From: Clostridia bacterium
Lineage (GTDB): Bacteria > Bacillota > Clostridia > RGIG6154
DNA length: 64,000 nt
Assembly: GCA_017410375.1 (NCBI GenBank)
Contig: JAFQQW010000013.1
Span: forward strand, 1-64,000
Direction: 5' to 3'
The position numbers were made by a program, and so were the translations under genes. The notes beneath the pieces were generated by a model, which saw only the letters and a program-made list of their open reading frames with translations, was not told the DNA's origin and ran no database searches. Of the stretch, positions 46,481 through 55,118 are shown one piece after another (position 1 is the stretch's first letter; every line of letters begins with the position of its first letter).

Positions 46481-46500
46481 CAACTGTCAGTTTTATTTTA

Positions 46501-46932
46501 TCACGAATTTACTTCTTTTTCAAGTTCTTTCTCTGTTTTTACTGCAATTCCCATTTTTAAAAGCTTTTCAGCAGTAATGCCGTTCCCCGCTATAAGTGTA
46601 CCCGAAAACGTGCCGTCATAAATGCTTCCTGCTCCACAGCTTGGACTGTTTGCCTTTAAAATTGCAAGCTTTACATTATATTTTTCCGCCATATCTGCCA
46701 CTTGCTTTGCACCGGCTTCAAAAAAGGCGGTCACATCTGTGCCGTCTTTTTGAATTACCTTTTTGTCTACAATTTCCGAGGGTAAACGAGGTGCAGGCAA
46801 TCCGCCCATCATTTCAGGACACACCGCCACATACCTTTTCCCTTTCAGAAACTGTATAACCGCATCGTTTTTATTGTCAGAGCCATTGTATTTGCATTTT
46901 TCGCCCAACAGACAAGCACTGACTAAAATCAT
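46501..46932 (-). CDS. DUF523 protein, TudS-like (thiouracil desulfidase family)
   Basis: A 143-residue protein of DUF523. Three conserved cysteines, in SACLLGEKCKYNG and SPSCGAGSI, match those that hold the [4Fe-4S] cluster of the characterised 2-thiouracil desulfidase TudS. Family members salvage thio-modified uracil; the activity here is inferred. It overlaps the DUF624 stop by 4 bases and ends the long pncB-to-DUF523 operon. Confidence 0.85.
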   Translation of the reverse strand: MILVSACLLGEKCKYNGSDNKNDAVIQFLKGKRYVAVCPEMMGGLPAPRLPSEIVDKKVIQKDGTDVTAFFEAGAKQVADMAEKYNVKLAILKANSPSCGAGSIYDGTFSGTLIAGNGITAEKLLKMGIAVKTEKELEKEVNS

Positions 46933-47798
46933 GCCTTTTTCCCCTTTTTCTTTGTTTTCTTTTGCTTTTCCTTCAGCAATTCATAATCCTTTTCGTTTTC
47001 TTCATCCATATTCTGAAGCAACACTCTGTCTATGTAAAAGATATGTGTATACCCCACAAACGCCATACCGCCAAAAGCAGTAAGGAAGATGCCGATAGTC
47101 GGATAAATCGCAAAGGCAAGTGCAATCACAGCTGCCGATGCCAGCTGTAACAGCAGATTTTGCGGAAGCTTTATGAATACAAGTGCCATAGAATATCTGT
47201 ACAAATCCTTTAAGCTTACCTGATAAGACACCGCCATAGGATACAAGTAGCTTCGCATCATCAAAAACAAACCCATAAGAACAAGAATGATGTAGTTTAC
47301 AATGGTTAGCTTCATTTCACCGTTCATGCTGCCGTAATAATAATACATCCAAACCATAAAAAGCACAAAAACACTGTTGATTAAGCCAACCCAAAAGCCC
47401 TGCTTATAGTTTTTCGATGCCTTTTCCAGCATATCGCTGAATCCCCAGGAATGCTGTTCACGGGCATAGTTTCTCAAAACATATGTAACACCCATGGTAG
47501 CAGGTCCCGAAATTAAGGCAATCAGCGGTATACAAATCAGCATAAACTGCAACATGTTACCATATACAATCGCACCGTCAACCGGTCTGGTGTGAAATGC
47601 ATACATTCCAAAAAGTGCAAACACAGCAAATGCCAGTACCGGAAGGGATGCCACAAACTGCGTTGCGCCCAATGCAATCATGCGTCCCCATTTTCTCTGT
47701 ATAACGCCAAAATACACCTTAATCGGTGCTTCTTTTTCTTTCGATACCCCTTTGCCTTCCGGCATCGGTTTTGGTTTTACCCAACTGTATAAGCCCAT
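46929..47798 (-). CDS. DUF624/YesL-like polytopic membrane protein
   Basis: A 289-residue protein with about six hydrophobic segments, a short N-terminal cytoplasmic tail (SWVKPKPMPEGKG) and a Lys-rich C-terminal tail (KEKQKKTKKKGKKA). The GPATMGVTYVLRN segment and overall plan fit the DUF624 (YesL) family, often near carbohydrate genes, of unknown function. AGGAGG precedes the ATG. It lies between cobO and the DUF523 gene. Confidence 0.78.
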   Translation of the reverse strand: MGLYSWVKPKPMPEGKGVSKEKEAPIKVYFGVIQRKWGRMIALGATQFVASLPVLAFAVFALFGMYAFHTRPVDGAIVYGNMLQFMLICIPLIALISGPATMGVTYVLRNYAREQHSWGFSDMLEKASKNYKQGFWVGLINSVFVLFMVWMYYYYGSMNGEMKLTIVNYIILVLMGLFLMMRSYLYPMAVSYQVSLKDLYRYSMALVFIKLPQNLLLQLASAAVIALAFAIYPTIGIFLTAFGGMAFVGYTHIFYIDRVLLQNMDEENEKDYELLKEKQKKTKKKGKKA

Positions 47799-47807
47799 AT
47801 TTTCCTC

Positions 47808-48302
47808 CTAAAACTCAATACCGCGTCTTGCAGAAATACCCCGATCATAGATGTGCTTTACCTGCTGCATTTCGGTTACATAATCCGCTGCTTCAATCAA
47901 TTCTTCCGATGCATCTCTACCGGTCAGAACCACTTCGCAATGTGCATTCTTTAAAAACTGCAATAATTCCTGTTCTTCAATAAATCCGCAAGCAACTGCA
48001 CCCAGAATTTCATCCAGCACCAGCATGTCACATTCGCTGTTGCATGCCGCAAAGAAAAGCACTCGTGTTTTTTCTTTCAGTTCTTCTTTTTCAGAGTCAG
48101 TCATGTTGCAAACAAATCCGAATTTTTCTTTTACACAATGAAATTCAACCGCCTCAGCCAATGTAATACATTCGCCCGACGGCTCACATTTTAAAAACTG
48201 ATAAAACAGCACCTTTTTACCGTATCCGGCACACCTTGCAGCCAATCCTGCGGCGCAGGTGGTTTTTCCTTTACCATCACCGGTATAAATGTGAATTGCC
48301 AC
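47808..48302 (-). CDS. cobO: Cob(I)yrinic acid a,c-diamide adenosyltransferase
   Basis: A 164-residue P-loop protein (YTGDGKGKTTCAAG at residues 7-20) of the CobO/BtuR family, which adds the adenosyl group to cobalamin. LVLDEILGAVACG and EVVLTGRDASEELIEAADYVTEM are family marks. GTG start with AAAGGGG upstream. No other cobalamin genes are nearby, so it probably processes imported corrinoids. Confidence 0.93.
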   Translation of the reverse strand: MAIHIYTGDGKGKTTCAAGLAARCAGYGKKVLFYQFLKCEPSGECITLAEAVEFHCVKEKFGFVCNMTDSEKEELKEKTRVLFFAACNSECDMLVLDEILGAVACGFIEEQELLQFLKNAHCEVVLTGRDASEELIEAADYVTEMQQVKHIYDRGISARRGIEF

Positions 48303-48316
48303 GATAATTATCCCCT

Positions 48317-49192
48317 TTAATTATTTCTGTTTTCCATTTGTCGTGCAAGCGAAATCAGGAACGAAGCCTTTTCGCCGAACGCATCGCTTAGTGCTTTTGC
48401 CGCATCTTTCGTACAGGATGCAATCAATTCTTTGCACTTTTCAGCGCCATACACAGAAAGGTAAGTACTCTTACCACTTGCGATGTCGCTCCCCTTGGTT
48501 TTTCCGGTATCTGCATCCGGGTCATTGTCCAGTAGGTCATCCACCAACTGGAACGCCATACCGATGTTATCACCATACACTTCACCTGCACGGATTTCTT
48601 CTTCTGAACCGCCTGCAAGCGCAATCCCTGCACAAACCGAGGCTTTAAAGAGTGCACCGGTTTTTAAACGGTTCAATTGCGAAATCACATCCGCATCTGC
48701 TTTTTTGCCCTCGTAGTACAAATCAATCATCTGTCCGCCACACATGCCATGCAAGCCTGCGCTTTCCGCAATGATAGAAATAGCACGCACCTGCTTGATA
48801 TCGGTAACAGACTTTGCCATCAGCTCAAAGGGATATAGCAGCATGGCATCCCCTGCCAAAAGCGCTGTCGCTTCGCCGTACACTTTATGGTTGGTCGGCT
48901 TACCACGTCTTAAATCATCATTATCCATAGCAGGCAAATCGTCATGAATCAGCGAGCTTGTGTGAATCATTTCCATCGCTGCCGCAAAGGGTAATGCCTT
49001 TTCCACATCTCCGCCTGCCATTTCACATGCCGCAAGAAGCATGACAGGACGGATACGTTTTCCGCCTGCCTTTAAGCTGTAGCACATGGAATCAGTCAGT
49101 TCCTTGTAATACCCCGATTCCTCCAACATCTGTTGCTGAAGCTTTAAGAGATAAGCTTCGATTTTGCTTTTATATTGCTCAAAGCGTTTCAT
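48317..49192 (-). CDS. ispA: Polyprenyl synthetase (farnesyl/geranyl diphosphate synthase, IspA-like)
   Basis: A 291-residue trans-isoprenyl diphosphate synthase. The two Asp-rich metal motifs are DDLPAMDNDD (first) and DDLLDNDPD (second), with LRRGKP after the first. Size and motif pattern fit the farnesyl diphosphate synthase, which supplies undecaprenyl phosphate and quinone precursors. It overlaps xseB by 4 bases (ATGA), the usual xseA-xseB-ispA arrangement. Confidence 0.95.
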   Translation of the reverse strand: MKRFEQYKSKIEAYLLKLQQQMLEESGYYKELTDSMCYSLKAGGKRIRPVMLLAACEMAGGDVEKALPFAAAMEMIHTSSLIHDDLPAMDNDDLRRGKPTNHKVYGEATALLAGDAMLLYPFELMAKSVTDIKQVRAISIIAESAGLHGMCGGQMIDLYYEGKKADADVISQLNRLKTGALFKASVCAGIALAGGSEEEIRAGEVYGDNIGMAFQLVDDLLDNDPDADTGKTKGSDIASGKSTYLSVYGAEKCKELIASCTKDAAKALSDAFGEKASFLISLARQMENRNN

Positions 49193-49419
49193 CCGTTTTC
49201 TTCTCCTTCAAAAACTACTTCTTCCAATCCGTTTTCGCCTTTGGAAAGAACGGTTACCTTCTGCTGTGCATCATCTAACATTTTGTTACAGATTTTAGAA
49301 ATTTTTACGCCCTCTTCATAAAGAGACAGCATTTCATCCAAATCTCCCGTACCGCTTTCCATCTTCTGTACAATTGTATTCAAGCGCTCCATATGCGCTT
49401 CAAATTTCTTTTCTGCCAT
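49189..49419 (-). CDS. xseB: Exodeoxyribonuclease VII small subunit
   Basis: A 76-residue helical protein. The patterns FEAHMERLNTIVQKME and LDEMLSLYEEGVKI are characteristic of XseB, which binds XseA in the single-strand-specific exonuclease VII. AAAGGA lies upstream, the ATG is 3 bases after the xseA stop, and it overlaps ispA. Confidence 0.95.
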   Translation of the reverse strand: MAEKKFEAHMERLNTIVQKMESGTGDLDEMLSLYEEGVKISKICNKMLDDAQQKVTVLSKGENGLEEVVFEGEENG

Positions 49420-49422
49420 TTT

Positions 49423-50628
49423 CTATTTCCTTTCCACCTTAGTAACTTTCGAACAAACCAAGCCGTCTGTCAGCACCGTTTCCAAGGCATCACCTACACA
49501 AACATCCTCTGTTTTCCGAACCACGTTTCCCGTATCAGTCCTAGTTACGCTGTAACCACGGCTTAAAACGCCTAACGGGCTTAAAGATTCCAGCTTTGCC
49601 ACATTTTTTGCGAACTGCTCTTTTTTGTTTGCCAATGCATTTTCTAAAGCACGCAAAGCCCGTTGCATATCGGCATCAATAATCAGTCTTTTTTTATCGT
49701 ATGCCGAAAGCACACCGTCTTTAGAGATTCTGCCTGCCAGCTGTTGCACAAGTGCACGGTTTAAATCAATTTTGCGCAAAGCACTTCCGCGCATCCGTTC
49801 AAGAAAACCTGCCAGCACACCCGAAATTTCTGTCATGGATGGGGTTGCAAGCTCTGCCGCTGCTGAAGGCGTTGGTGCCCGCAAATCTGCTACAAAATCG
49901 GCAATGGTAAAATCCGTTTCATGACCGACCGCCGAAATGATGGGAATCTCGGAAGCATAAATGGCTCTTGCCACAATCTCTTCGTTAAACGCCCACAAAT
50001 CCTCAATAGAACCACCGCCACGGCCTGTGATGATTACATCTGCAAGGGCATTGGCGTTGACATACGCAATTGCTTTTGCAATTTGCTCTGCCGCACCGTC
50101 CCCCTGCACCAAAACAGGACAGACCACCACATCTGCTAGCGGAAACCGCCGATTCAGTACATTTAAAATATCCCGGATTGCTGCACCGGTCGGAGAAGTT
50201 ATCACCGCAATTTTTTGCGGAATATACGGAATTTCAACCTTATGCGTTTCTGAAAACAAGCCTTCCGCTTCCAGCTTCGCCTTAAGCTGTTCGTATGCCA
50301 CATAAAGGGCGCCTACGCCATCGGGTTGCATTGCCTCGATGTACACCTGATACTGTCCGGCACTTTCAAAAACCGAAACGCGCCCAAACACCACGACCTT
50401 CATGCCGTCCTCGGGCTTGAATTTCAAACGCATTGCGGCATTTTTAAACATGACTGCACGCACAGCACCGCCTGCATCCTTCAACGTCATGTACAGATGC
50501 CCTGACGTATGGTGCTTAAAATTTGAAATTTCACCTTTGACCCAAAGACCCGAAAGTAAAAGATCGGTGTCTAAAACGCGTTTGATGTATCCGTTTAATT
50601 CAGAAACACTTAAAATGCGCTCACTCAC
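49423..50628 (-). CDS. xseA: Exodeoxyribonuclease VII large subunit
   Basis: A 401-residue nuclease subunit with an N-terminal OB fold (VKGEISNFKHHTSGHLYMTLKD) and the catalytic domain (ITSPTGAAIRDIL, GRGGGSIEDLWAFNEE, SAVGHETDFTIADFVAD). It cuts single-stranded DNA in repair. The GTG at 50628 is chosen: it gives MSERILSVSEL and overlaps the nusB stop by 8 bases. A longer in-frame start lies fully inside nusB. Confidence 0.95.
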   Translation of the reverse strand: MSERILSVSELNGYIKRVLDTDLLLSGLWVKGEISNFKHHTSGHLYMTLKDAGGAVRAVMFKNAAMRLKFKPEDGMKVVVFGRVSVFESAGQYQVYIEAMQPDGVGALYVAYEQLKAKLEAEGLFSETHKVEIPYIPQKIAVITSPTGAAIRDILNVLNRRFPLADVVVCPVLVQGDGAAEQIAKAIAYVNANALADVIITGRGGGSIEDLWAFNEEIVARAIYASEIPIISAVGHETDFTIADFVADLRAPTPSAAAELATPSMTEISGVLAGFLERMRGSALRKIDLNRALVQQLAGRISKDGVLSAYDKKRLIIDADMQRALRALENALANKKEQFAKNVAKLESLSPLGVLSRGYSVTRTDTGNVVRKTEDVCVGDALETVLTDGLVCSKVTKVERK

Positions 50629-51040
50629 TCTTTGCTTCCTCTTCCTTCTTGCGGAGCACACCGCGAAGCAAACCGTTTACAAACCCGCCCGCTTTGGGAG
50701 AATCGTAAATTTTTGCCAATTCTACTGCTTCAAATATAGAAATGCTGTCCGGAATATCCTCACGGAAATAGATTTCATATACCGCAAGACGCAACAACGC
50801 CTTGTCTACCTTTGAAATGCGGTTTAAGGTCCAGCTTTTCACCGCACCTGAAAGAATACCGTCAATTTCCTCTTTTTTTGCAAGCACGCCGTTTACCACG
50901 TCTGCAATATATTCCTTATCACCTTTTGTATAATTGTATTCCGCAAAGAAATCTTCCATTGCTTTTCCCGGTTCGTTGCTGTTAATATCCAGCTGATAAA
51001 GCATTTTAAACGCACCGTCTCTTGCTTCCTTACGACCCAT
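50621..51040 (-). CDS. nusB: Transcription antitermination protein NusB
   Basis: A 139-residue all-helical protein. REARDGAFKMLYQLD, LLRLAVYEIYF and SISIFEAVELAKIYDSPKA are family marks. NusB with NusE binds boxA RNA in rRNA operons. AGGAGG precedes the ATG; pncB ends 9 bases upstream and xseA starts within its end. Confidence 0.95.
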   Translation of the reverse strand: MGRKEARDGAFKMLYQLDINSNEPGKAMEDFFAEYNYTKGDKEYIADVVNGVLAKKEEIDGILSGAVKSWTLNRISKVDKALLRLAVYEIYFREDIPDSISIFEAVELAKIYDSPKAGGFVNGLLRGVLRKKEEEAKSE

Positions 51041-51049
51041 AATTTCCTC

Positions 51050-52489
51050 CTAATTCTCTTCCAGTAATTTATGCTTCATATTCCAAAGCTTTTGGCTTAA
51101 ATCCACATAGTATTTGTGGGGATTTTCAAACCGCATCACTTCATCCCAAAGGCTATCCACCTGCTGTTTGCAGTATGTGCGGATTTCCTGCAGAGAATAT
51201 TCCGGGTACACGCAGTCCCCTTTATCAAACGCCTGCACCAAAAGCTTGCGGGCTGTAAAATCCGTTAAGGTTTTCTTTTTCCATGTGTACTCAGGATCAA
51301 AAATGGTATAGGGCTTGGTGTCATCAATCTGCTCACCAAACAAGGTTACCACATCCGCAATCGCCTTGCCCGAATCCTTTTCGTACAGTCTGTATAGCGT
51401 TTTAAAGCCCGGAGTTGTGATTTTTGCCACATTTTCACTCTTTTTGATTTTTGGAATTTCCACGCCGTCCTTTTCTACAGACACCAGCTTATACACGCCT
51501 CCGAAAACCGGCTCGGATTTTGAGGTGATTAGCCGTTCGCCTACACCGAACGCATCAATTTTCGCCCCCTGACGTAATGTTCCGCGGATGATATGCTCAT
51601 CCAGGGAATTGGATGCCATGATTGTGCAGTCTGAAAAACCTGCCTCGTCCAGCATCACTCTTGCCTTTTTGGAAAGATACGTAATATCACCGCTGTCAAT
51701 ACGAATACCTTTTGGTCTTGCACCCAAAGGCTCTAACACTTCTTTAAACACTTTAATGGCATTGGGAACACCTGATTTTAAAACATTAAAGGTGTCTACC
51801 AGCAACACACAGCTATGCGGATACAGCGAAGCATATGCCTTAAAAGCTTCGTACTCACTGTCAAACGCCTGAATCCAGCTGTGTGCCATAGTTCCTACTG
51901 CCGGAATGCCGTATAATTGTTCCGCCACCGTACATGCCGTACCGTCGCAACCGCCAATATATGCCGCTCTGGCACCAAGCACCGCCGCGTCGGGACCTTG
52001 GGCGCGTCTGGAACCGAACTCCACAACACGTTTTCCCTCTGCTGCCCTTACGATACGGTTGGTCTTGGTTGCAATCAGGCTCTGATGATTAACGGTCAAC
52101 AAAATCATAGTTTCCACAAACTGCGCCTGAATCATAGGACCGCGTACAATCACAATAGGCTCCTGCGGAAAAATCGGCGTCCCTTCCGGCACAACCCATA
52201 CATCACAGGAAAACTTAAAATTCTTTAAATACTGCAAAAATCTTTCTGAAAAGATTTTTTTACTCCGCAAAAATTCTATATCCGCATCAGTAAAATGCAA
52301 TTCTTTAATATAATCACAAAGCTGTTGCACGCCTGCCATGATTGCAAAGCCGCCATCATCGGGAATTTTGCGGAAAAACATATCAAAACAACCAATACGA
52401 CTGTCCATACCATACTCAAAATAGCCGTTTGTCATGGTCAATTCGTAAAAGTCTGTCAACATGGTCAGATTTATTTTAGAATCAATCAT
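51050..52489 (-). CDS. pncB: Nicotinate phosphoribosyltransferase
   Basis: A 479-residue enzyme that converts nicotinate to NaMN for NAD salvage. TDFYELTMTNGYFE is the N-terminal mark, GTMAHSWIQAF carries the catalytic His, and RIDSGDITYLSKKAR is the phosphate site. Length fits the longer clostridial form. Ribosome binding site AAAGGA. It is the first gene of the run to DUF523; no distinct promoter was seen between the terminator at 52515-52545 and the start. Confidence 0.95.
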   Translation of the reverse strand: MIDSKINLTMLTDFYELTMTNGYFEYGMDSRIGCFDMFFRKIPDDGGFAIMAGVQQLCDYIKELHFTDADIEFLRSKKIFSERFLQYLKNFKFSCDVWVVPEGTPIFPQEPIVIVRGPMIQAQFVETMILLTVNHQSLIATKTNRIVRAAEGKRVVEFGSRRAQGPDAAVLGARAAYIGGCDGTACTVAEQLYGIPAVGTMAHSWIQAFDSEYEAFKAYASLYPHSCVLLVDTFNVLKSGVPNAIKVFKEVLEPLGARPKGIRIDSGDITYLSKKARVMLDEAGFSDCTIMASNSLDEHIIRGTLRQGAKIDAFGVGERLITSKSEPVFGGVYKLVSVEKDGVEIPKIKKSENVAKITTPGFKTLYRLYEKDSGKAIADVVTLFGEQIDDTKPYTIFDPEYTWKKKTLTDFTARKLLVQAFDKGDCVYPEYSLQEIRTYCKQQVDSLWDEVMRFENPHKYYVDLSQKLWNMKHKLLEEN

Positions 52490-52514
52490 TTAAAATTCCT
52501 TTCTGCCTCAACAA

Positions 52515-52545
52515 CAAAAAAGGCGAGATTTCCTCGCCCTTTTTC
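52515..52545 (-). terminator. Terminator after the 138-residue membrane protein gene
   Basis: GGCGAG pairs with CTCGCC around ATTTC; on the minus strand it is followed by a T-run. Short stem, so some read-through into pncB is possible. Confidence 0.75.
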
Positions 52546-52960
52546 ACTGTTTTTTATTATTGTCTACTTTGTTTACGCGTAAAAAATACACAATAAGCTC
52601 GTAAATATACAGCAAGGCAAGCACTACCCCTATAATCATAATACGATGCGACATGTTGTTAATGCTTGCAGGAAATTGTCCGTTTAATCTCAAAAACAAA
52701 CCGGAAAGTGCAATTACAGCAAACATCACCGGATAGTACCATGTAAGCTTTTTACGCAGAATGAGTCGGACTGCAATGAATGCAACAAAACCAACTATGC
52801 CACCCCAGAACATAAATCCGAAGATGTTCCATGCCAAAAGCACATTCTGATAAGTGGCGAGTGCATTTAAATAATAAAGCCCCATCGCTGCAATAATTGC
52901 ATATACTGTTGATAACAAAAAGCGGTTTACCACTTGCTCATTTTCAGGTTTCTTCGCCAT
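52544..52960 (-). CDS. Small four-helix membrane protein of unknown function
   Basis: A 138-residue protein with four hydrophobic segments (about residues 13-34, 42-67, 74-90 and 106-128) separated by short basic loops, plus a charged C-terminus (RVNKVDNNKKQ). Family not recognised. AAGGAGG lies 10 bases before the ATG. It lies 18 bases after rsmE and should be co-transcribed with it. Confidence 0.7.
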   Translation of the reverse strand: MAKKPENEQVVNRFLLSTVYAIIAAMGLYYLNALATYQNVLLAWNIFGFMFWGGIVGFVAFIAVRLILRKKLTWYYPVMFAVIALSGLFLRLNGQFPASINNMSHRIMIIGVVLALLYIYELIVYFLRVNKVDNNKKQ

Positions 52961-52978
52961 TTAAGATAGTCCTCCTTG

Positions 52979-53701
52979 TCAATCTAATTCCCCGAAACAA
53001 TGCATAACAACCGTGAGCATCACAATTGCCGCCGTTTCGGTTCTTAAAATACGTTTACCCAACGAAACCACAGATATTCCGCCGTCTGAAAGCTTTTCGA
53101 TTTCCTTTTCGGAAAATCCACCCTCGGGACCGACAAATATACCGCAGGTCCCACCCGGCTGAACTGTGTTTAATACCTCTGTTATACCTACTGTCCGTTC
53201 CTTTTCGTAAGCACAAATGCCTGCATCACAATCCTGAAGCATTTTTAAAGCCTCATCAAAGGATACGGCATCATAAATTTTCGGAACTGTAGGTCTTTTG
53301 CACTGCTTTGCCGCTTCAAACGCAATCCGTTGCCAGCGCTCGGGCTTGCCCTCTTTTGCAACCGCAAACTCGGTTTCTACCGGCACAACTGCCGTGATGC
53401 CAAGCTCTACGCTTTTTTGAATAACAAGCTCCATTTTAGCGCCCTTAGAAAGTCCCGCAAACAACATAACCTTTGTTGCAGGCTCCGAGTCGTCTTTTAC
53501 AGCCTGCCCTACTTTAACAGTAACGTCGTTTTTGGTTACGACCGTAATCGTTCCGGGATAGGTATAGCCCGATCCGTCGCAAACCTCCACCGAATCACCC
53601 GGCTTGAAGCGCATCACGCGACTCATATGCTTTCCTTCGTCGCCCGAAACTAAAATCTCTTTGTTTTCATAAATTTGAAAATCAACAAAACATCTATGCA
53701 T
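52979..53701 (-). CDS. rsmE: 16S rRNA (uracil1498-N3)-methyltransferase
   Basis: A 240-residue SPOUT methyltransferase with an N-terminal PUA-like RNA-binding part. Family marks are HMSRVMR, LSKGAKMELVIQKSVELG, GPEGGFSEKE and SLGKRILRTETA, the knotted SAM site. It methylates U1498 in 16S rRNA. AAGGTG precedes the ATG and a consensus-like promoter lies at 53714-53742. Confidence 0.95.
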   Translation of the reverse strand: MHRCFVDFQIYENKEILVSGDEGKHMSRVMRFKPGDSVEVCDGSGYTYPGTITVVTKNDVTVKVGQAVKDDSEPATKVMLFAGLSKGAKMELVIQKSVELGITAVVPVETEFAVAKEGKPERWQRIAFEAAKQCKRPTVPKIYDAVSFDEALKMLQDCDAGICAYEKERTVGITEVLNTVQPGGTCGIFVGPEGGFSEKEIEKLSDGGISVVSLGKRILRTETAAIVMLTVVMHCFGELD

Positions 53702-53713
53702 ATTACACCTTAA

Positions 53714-53742
53714 ATTTTACTATTTTCTGACGAATTTGTCAA
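53714..53742 (-). promoter_or_regulatory. Promoter of rsmE
   Basis: On the minus strand TTGACA (53742-53737) and TAAAAT (53719-53714) are separated by 17 bases. The start site would be about 8 bases before the start codon, giving a very short leader that barely includes the AAGGTG site. Confidence 0.65.
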
Positions 53743-53770
53743 CCTAATTTTTAAAATTTCTCAAAAATAC

Positions 53771-53799
53771 TTGAAACTTTCACTCTTTTGGGATATAAT
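53771..53799 (+). promoter_or_regulatory. Promoter of the DUF2007-like membrane gene
   Basis: TTGAAA (53771-53776) and TATAAT (53794-53799) are separated by exactly 17 bases. It diverges from the rsmE promoter. Confidence 0.8.
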
Positions 53800-53826
53800 A
53801 AAAACCCGAAAGGTGGTTTGATTTGT

Positions 53827-54231
53827 ATGATGGATGAAAAAAACGTAAACGATACTGCTTTTGAAGATCTGGGTGATGCAGTAGAAATTCTTTGCACCAA
53901 CAATGAATTTGAAGCAGACATTTTCATATCCAAATTGCGTGCTTTCGGCATTCCTGCCTTTTTATCCTTCCCCGGAGAAAGCGGTGCCGCAAAAACCATG
54001 TGTGGCAGAAGCAATCTGACCATCCGGATTATGGCGCCCTCTTCTAAGGCGGAAGAAGCCAAAGAAATTCTGGCAAAAACTGAGGAAGAATACGATTTTT
54101 CCGAGGCAGAAAACTTTGCACCGCCCGAAGACGAAATGTCTTATTTTAGTTTTCTTGCAAAAGGTTTTATATACGTTTTGGGTATCATCCTTTTGTTTAT
54201 CATTCTGACCATCGTCGCTTCTTACAATTAA
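53827..54231 (+). CDS. DUF2007-like protein with C-terminal membrane anchor
   Basis: A 134-residue protein: an N-terminal alpha/beta domain (VEILCTNNEFEADIFISKL, then IRIMAPSSKAEEAKEIL) resembling DUF2007, an acidic linker (EEEYDFSEAENFAPPEDE) and one hydrophobic helix at the C-terminus. The ATG at 53827 follows AGGTGG by 10 bases; the frame upstream to 53788 lacks a site and overlaps the promoter. It probably exposes a small ligand- or protein-binding domain at the inner membrane. Function unknown. It is one of three clear plus-strand genes. Confidence 0.8.
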   Translation: MMDEKNVNDTAFEDLGDAVEILCTNNEFEADIFISKLRAFGIPAFLSFPGESGAAKTMCGRSNLTIRIMAPSSKAEEAKEILAKTEEEYDFSEAENFAPPEDEMSYFSFLAKGFIYVLGIILLFIILTIVASYN

Positions 54232-54239
54232 AATACTTT

Positions 54240-54275
54240 AAACGTTTGCGGAATTTCTGCAGACGTTTTTATTTT
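54240..54275 (+). terminator. Terminator of the DUF2007-like gene
   Basis: AAACGTTTGC pairs with GCAGACGTTT (one G-T pair) and is followed by TTATTTT on the plus strand. It overlaps the 3' end of the convergent HAD phosphatase gene. Confidence 0.7.
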
Positions 54276-55054
54276 GCTTCGCAGGTCATGATTTCACCCA
54301 CACCGTTTAAAACATAGGTCGGTGTATACGGAAAATCCGGCAGCATTTCAAGGGTCGTAACACCGCTTAAAACCAGCACCGTATCAATCATAGATTCAAG
54401 TCCCGATACAATATCGGTGTCCATGCGATCGCCCACAAACGCGGTTTCTGCACTGTGACAACCTAAACTTTTTATAGCGTGGCGCACCATCAGCGGATTG
54501 GGCTTACCCACAAAATAAGCTTTTTTACCGGTTGCAATTTCAATGGGTGCAATCAGCGAACCGACTGCCGGCATGATGCCGTTTTCGGTAGGTCCCGTGA
54601 TATCAGGATTTGTACCAATCAGTTTTGCGCCGTTGTTCACAAGCGCAATTGCTTTTTCAATTTTTTCGAAATTATAGGTACGGGTATCCCCCATAACCAC
54701 ATAATCGGGATTCACGTCGTTCATGTAGATTCCCTGATCATACAGTGCATTCATCAGACCTGCTTCCCCAATTACATACGCACTGCAATTCGGCTTCTGA
54801 TGAGCTAAAAATTCTGCTGTTGCCAACGCACTGGTATAAAAATGCTTTTCAGGCACTTCCAAGCCCATGCGCTTTAGCTTTTGACTCAGTTCTGTCGGTG
54901 TACGTTCTGCACTGTTGGTCAGAAAAATGAATTCCTTTCCGCTTTCCTGCAGCCACTTTACAAATTCAGTCACCCCGGGCAACAGATTGTTGCCATGATA
55001 GATGACACCGTCCATATCACAAATAAAGCCTTTTTTCTCCTGTAAAACGCCCAT
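54269..55054 (-). CDS. HAD-superfamily hydrolase, subfamily IIA (NagD-like phosphatase)
   Basis: A 261-residue HAD phosphatase. Motif I is CDMDGVIYHG (nucleophile Asp), motif II FLTNSAER, motif III the Lys of VGKPNPL and motif IV FVGDRMDTDI. The large C2 cap between motifs II and III and the size fit subfamily IIA (NagD, AraL, phosphoglycolate or 4-nitrophenyl phosphatases). Exact substrate unknown. A consensus promoter lies just upstream, within the end of the neighbouring gene. Confidence 0.92.
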   Translation of the reverse strand: MGVLQEKKGFICDMDGVIYHGNNLLPGVTEFVKWLQESGKEFIFLTNSAERTPTELSQKLKRMGLEVPEKHFYTSALATAEFLAHQKPNCSAYVIGEAGLMNALYDQGIYMNDVNPDYVVMGDTRTYNFEKIEKAIALVNNGAKLIGTNPDITGPTENGIMPAVGSLIAPIEIATGKKAYFVGKPNPLMVRHAIKSLGCHSAETAFVGDRMDTDIVSGLESMIDTVLVLSGVTTLEMLPDFPYTPTYVLNGVGEIMTCEAK

Positions 55055-55089
55055 ACAATTCCCTCTCTCTGCTTAGCGTGTTTCTATAT

Positions 55090-55118
55090 ATTATATATCA
55101 AACTCAATAGAAAGTCAA
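55090..55118 (-). promoter_or_regulatory. Promoter of the HAD phosphatase gene
   Basis: On the minus strand TTGACT (55118-55113) and TATAAT (55095-55090) are separated by 17 bases. Its -35 lies inside the last codons of the upstream gene (55104-55769). Confidence 0.75.
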
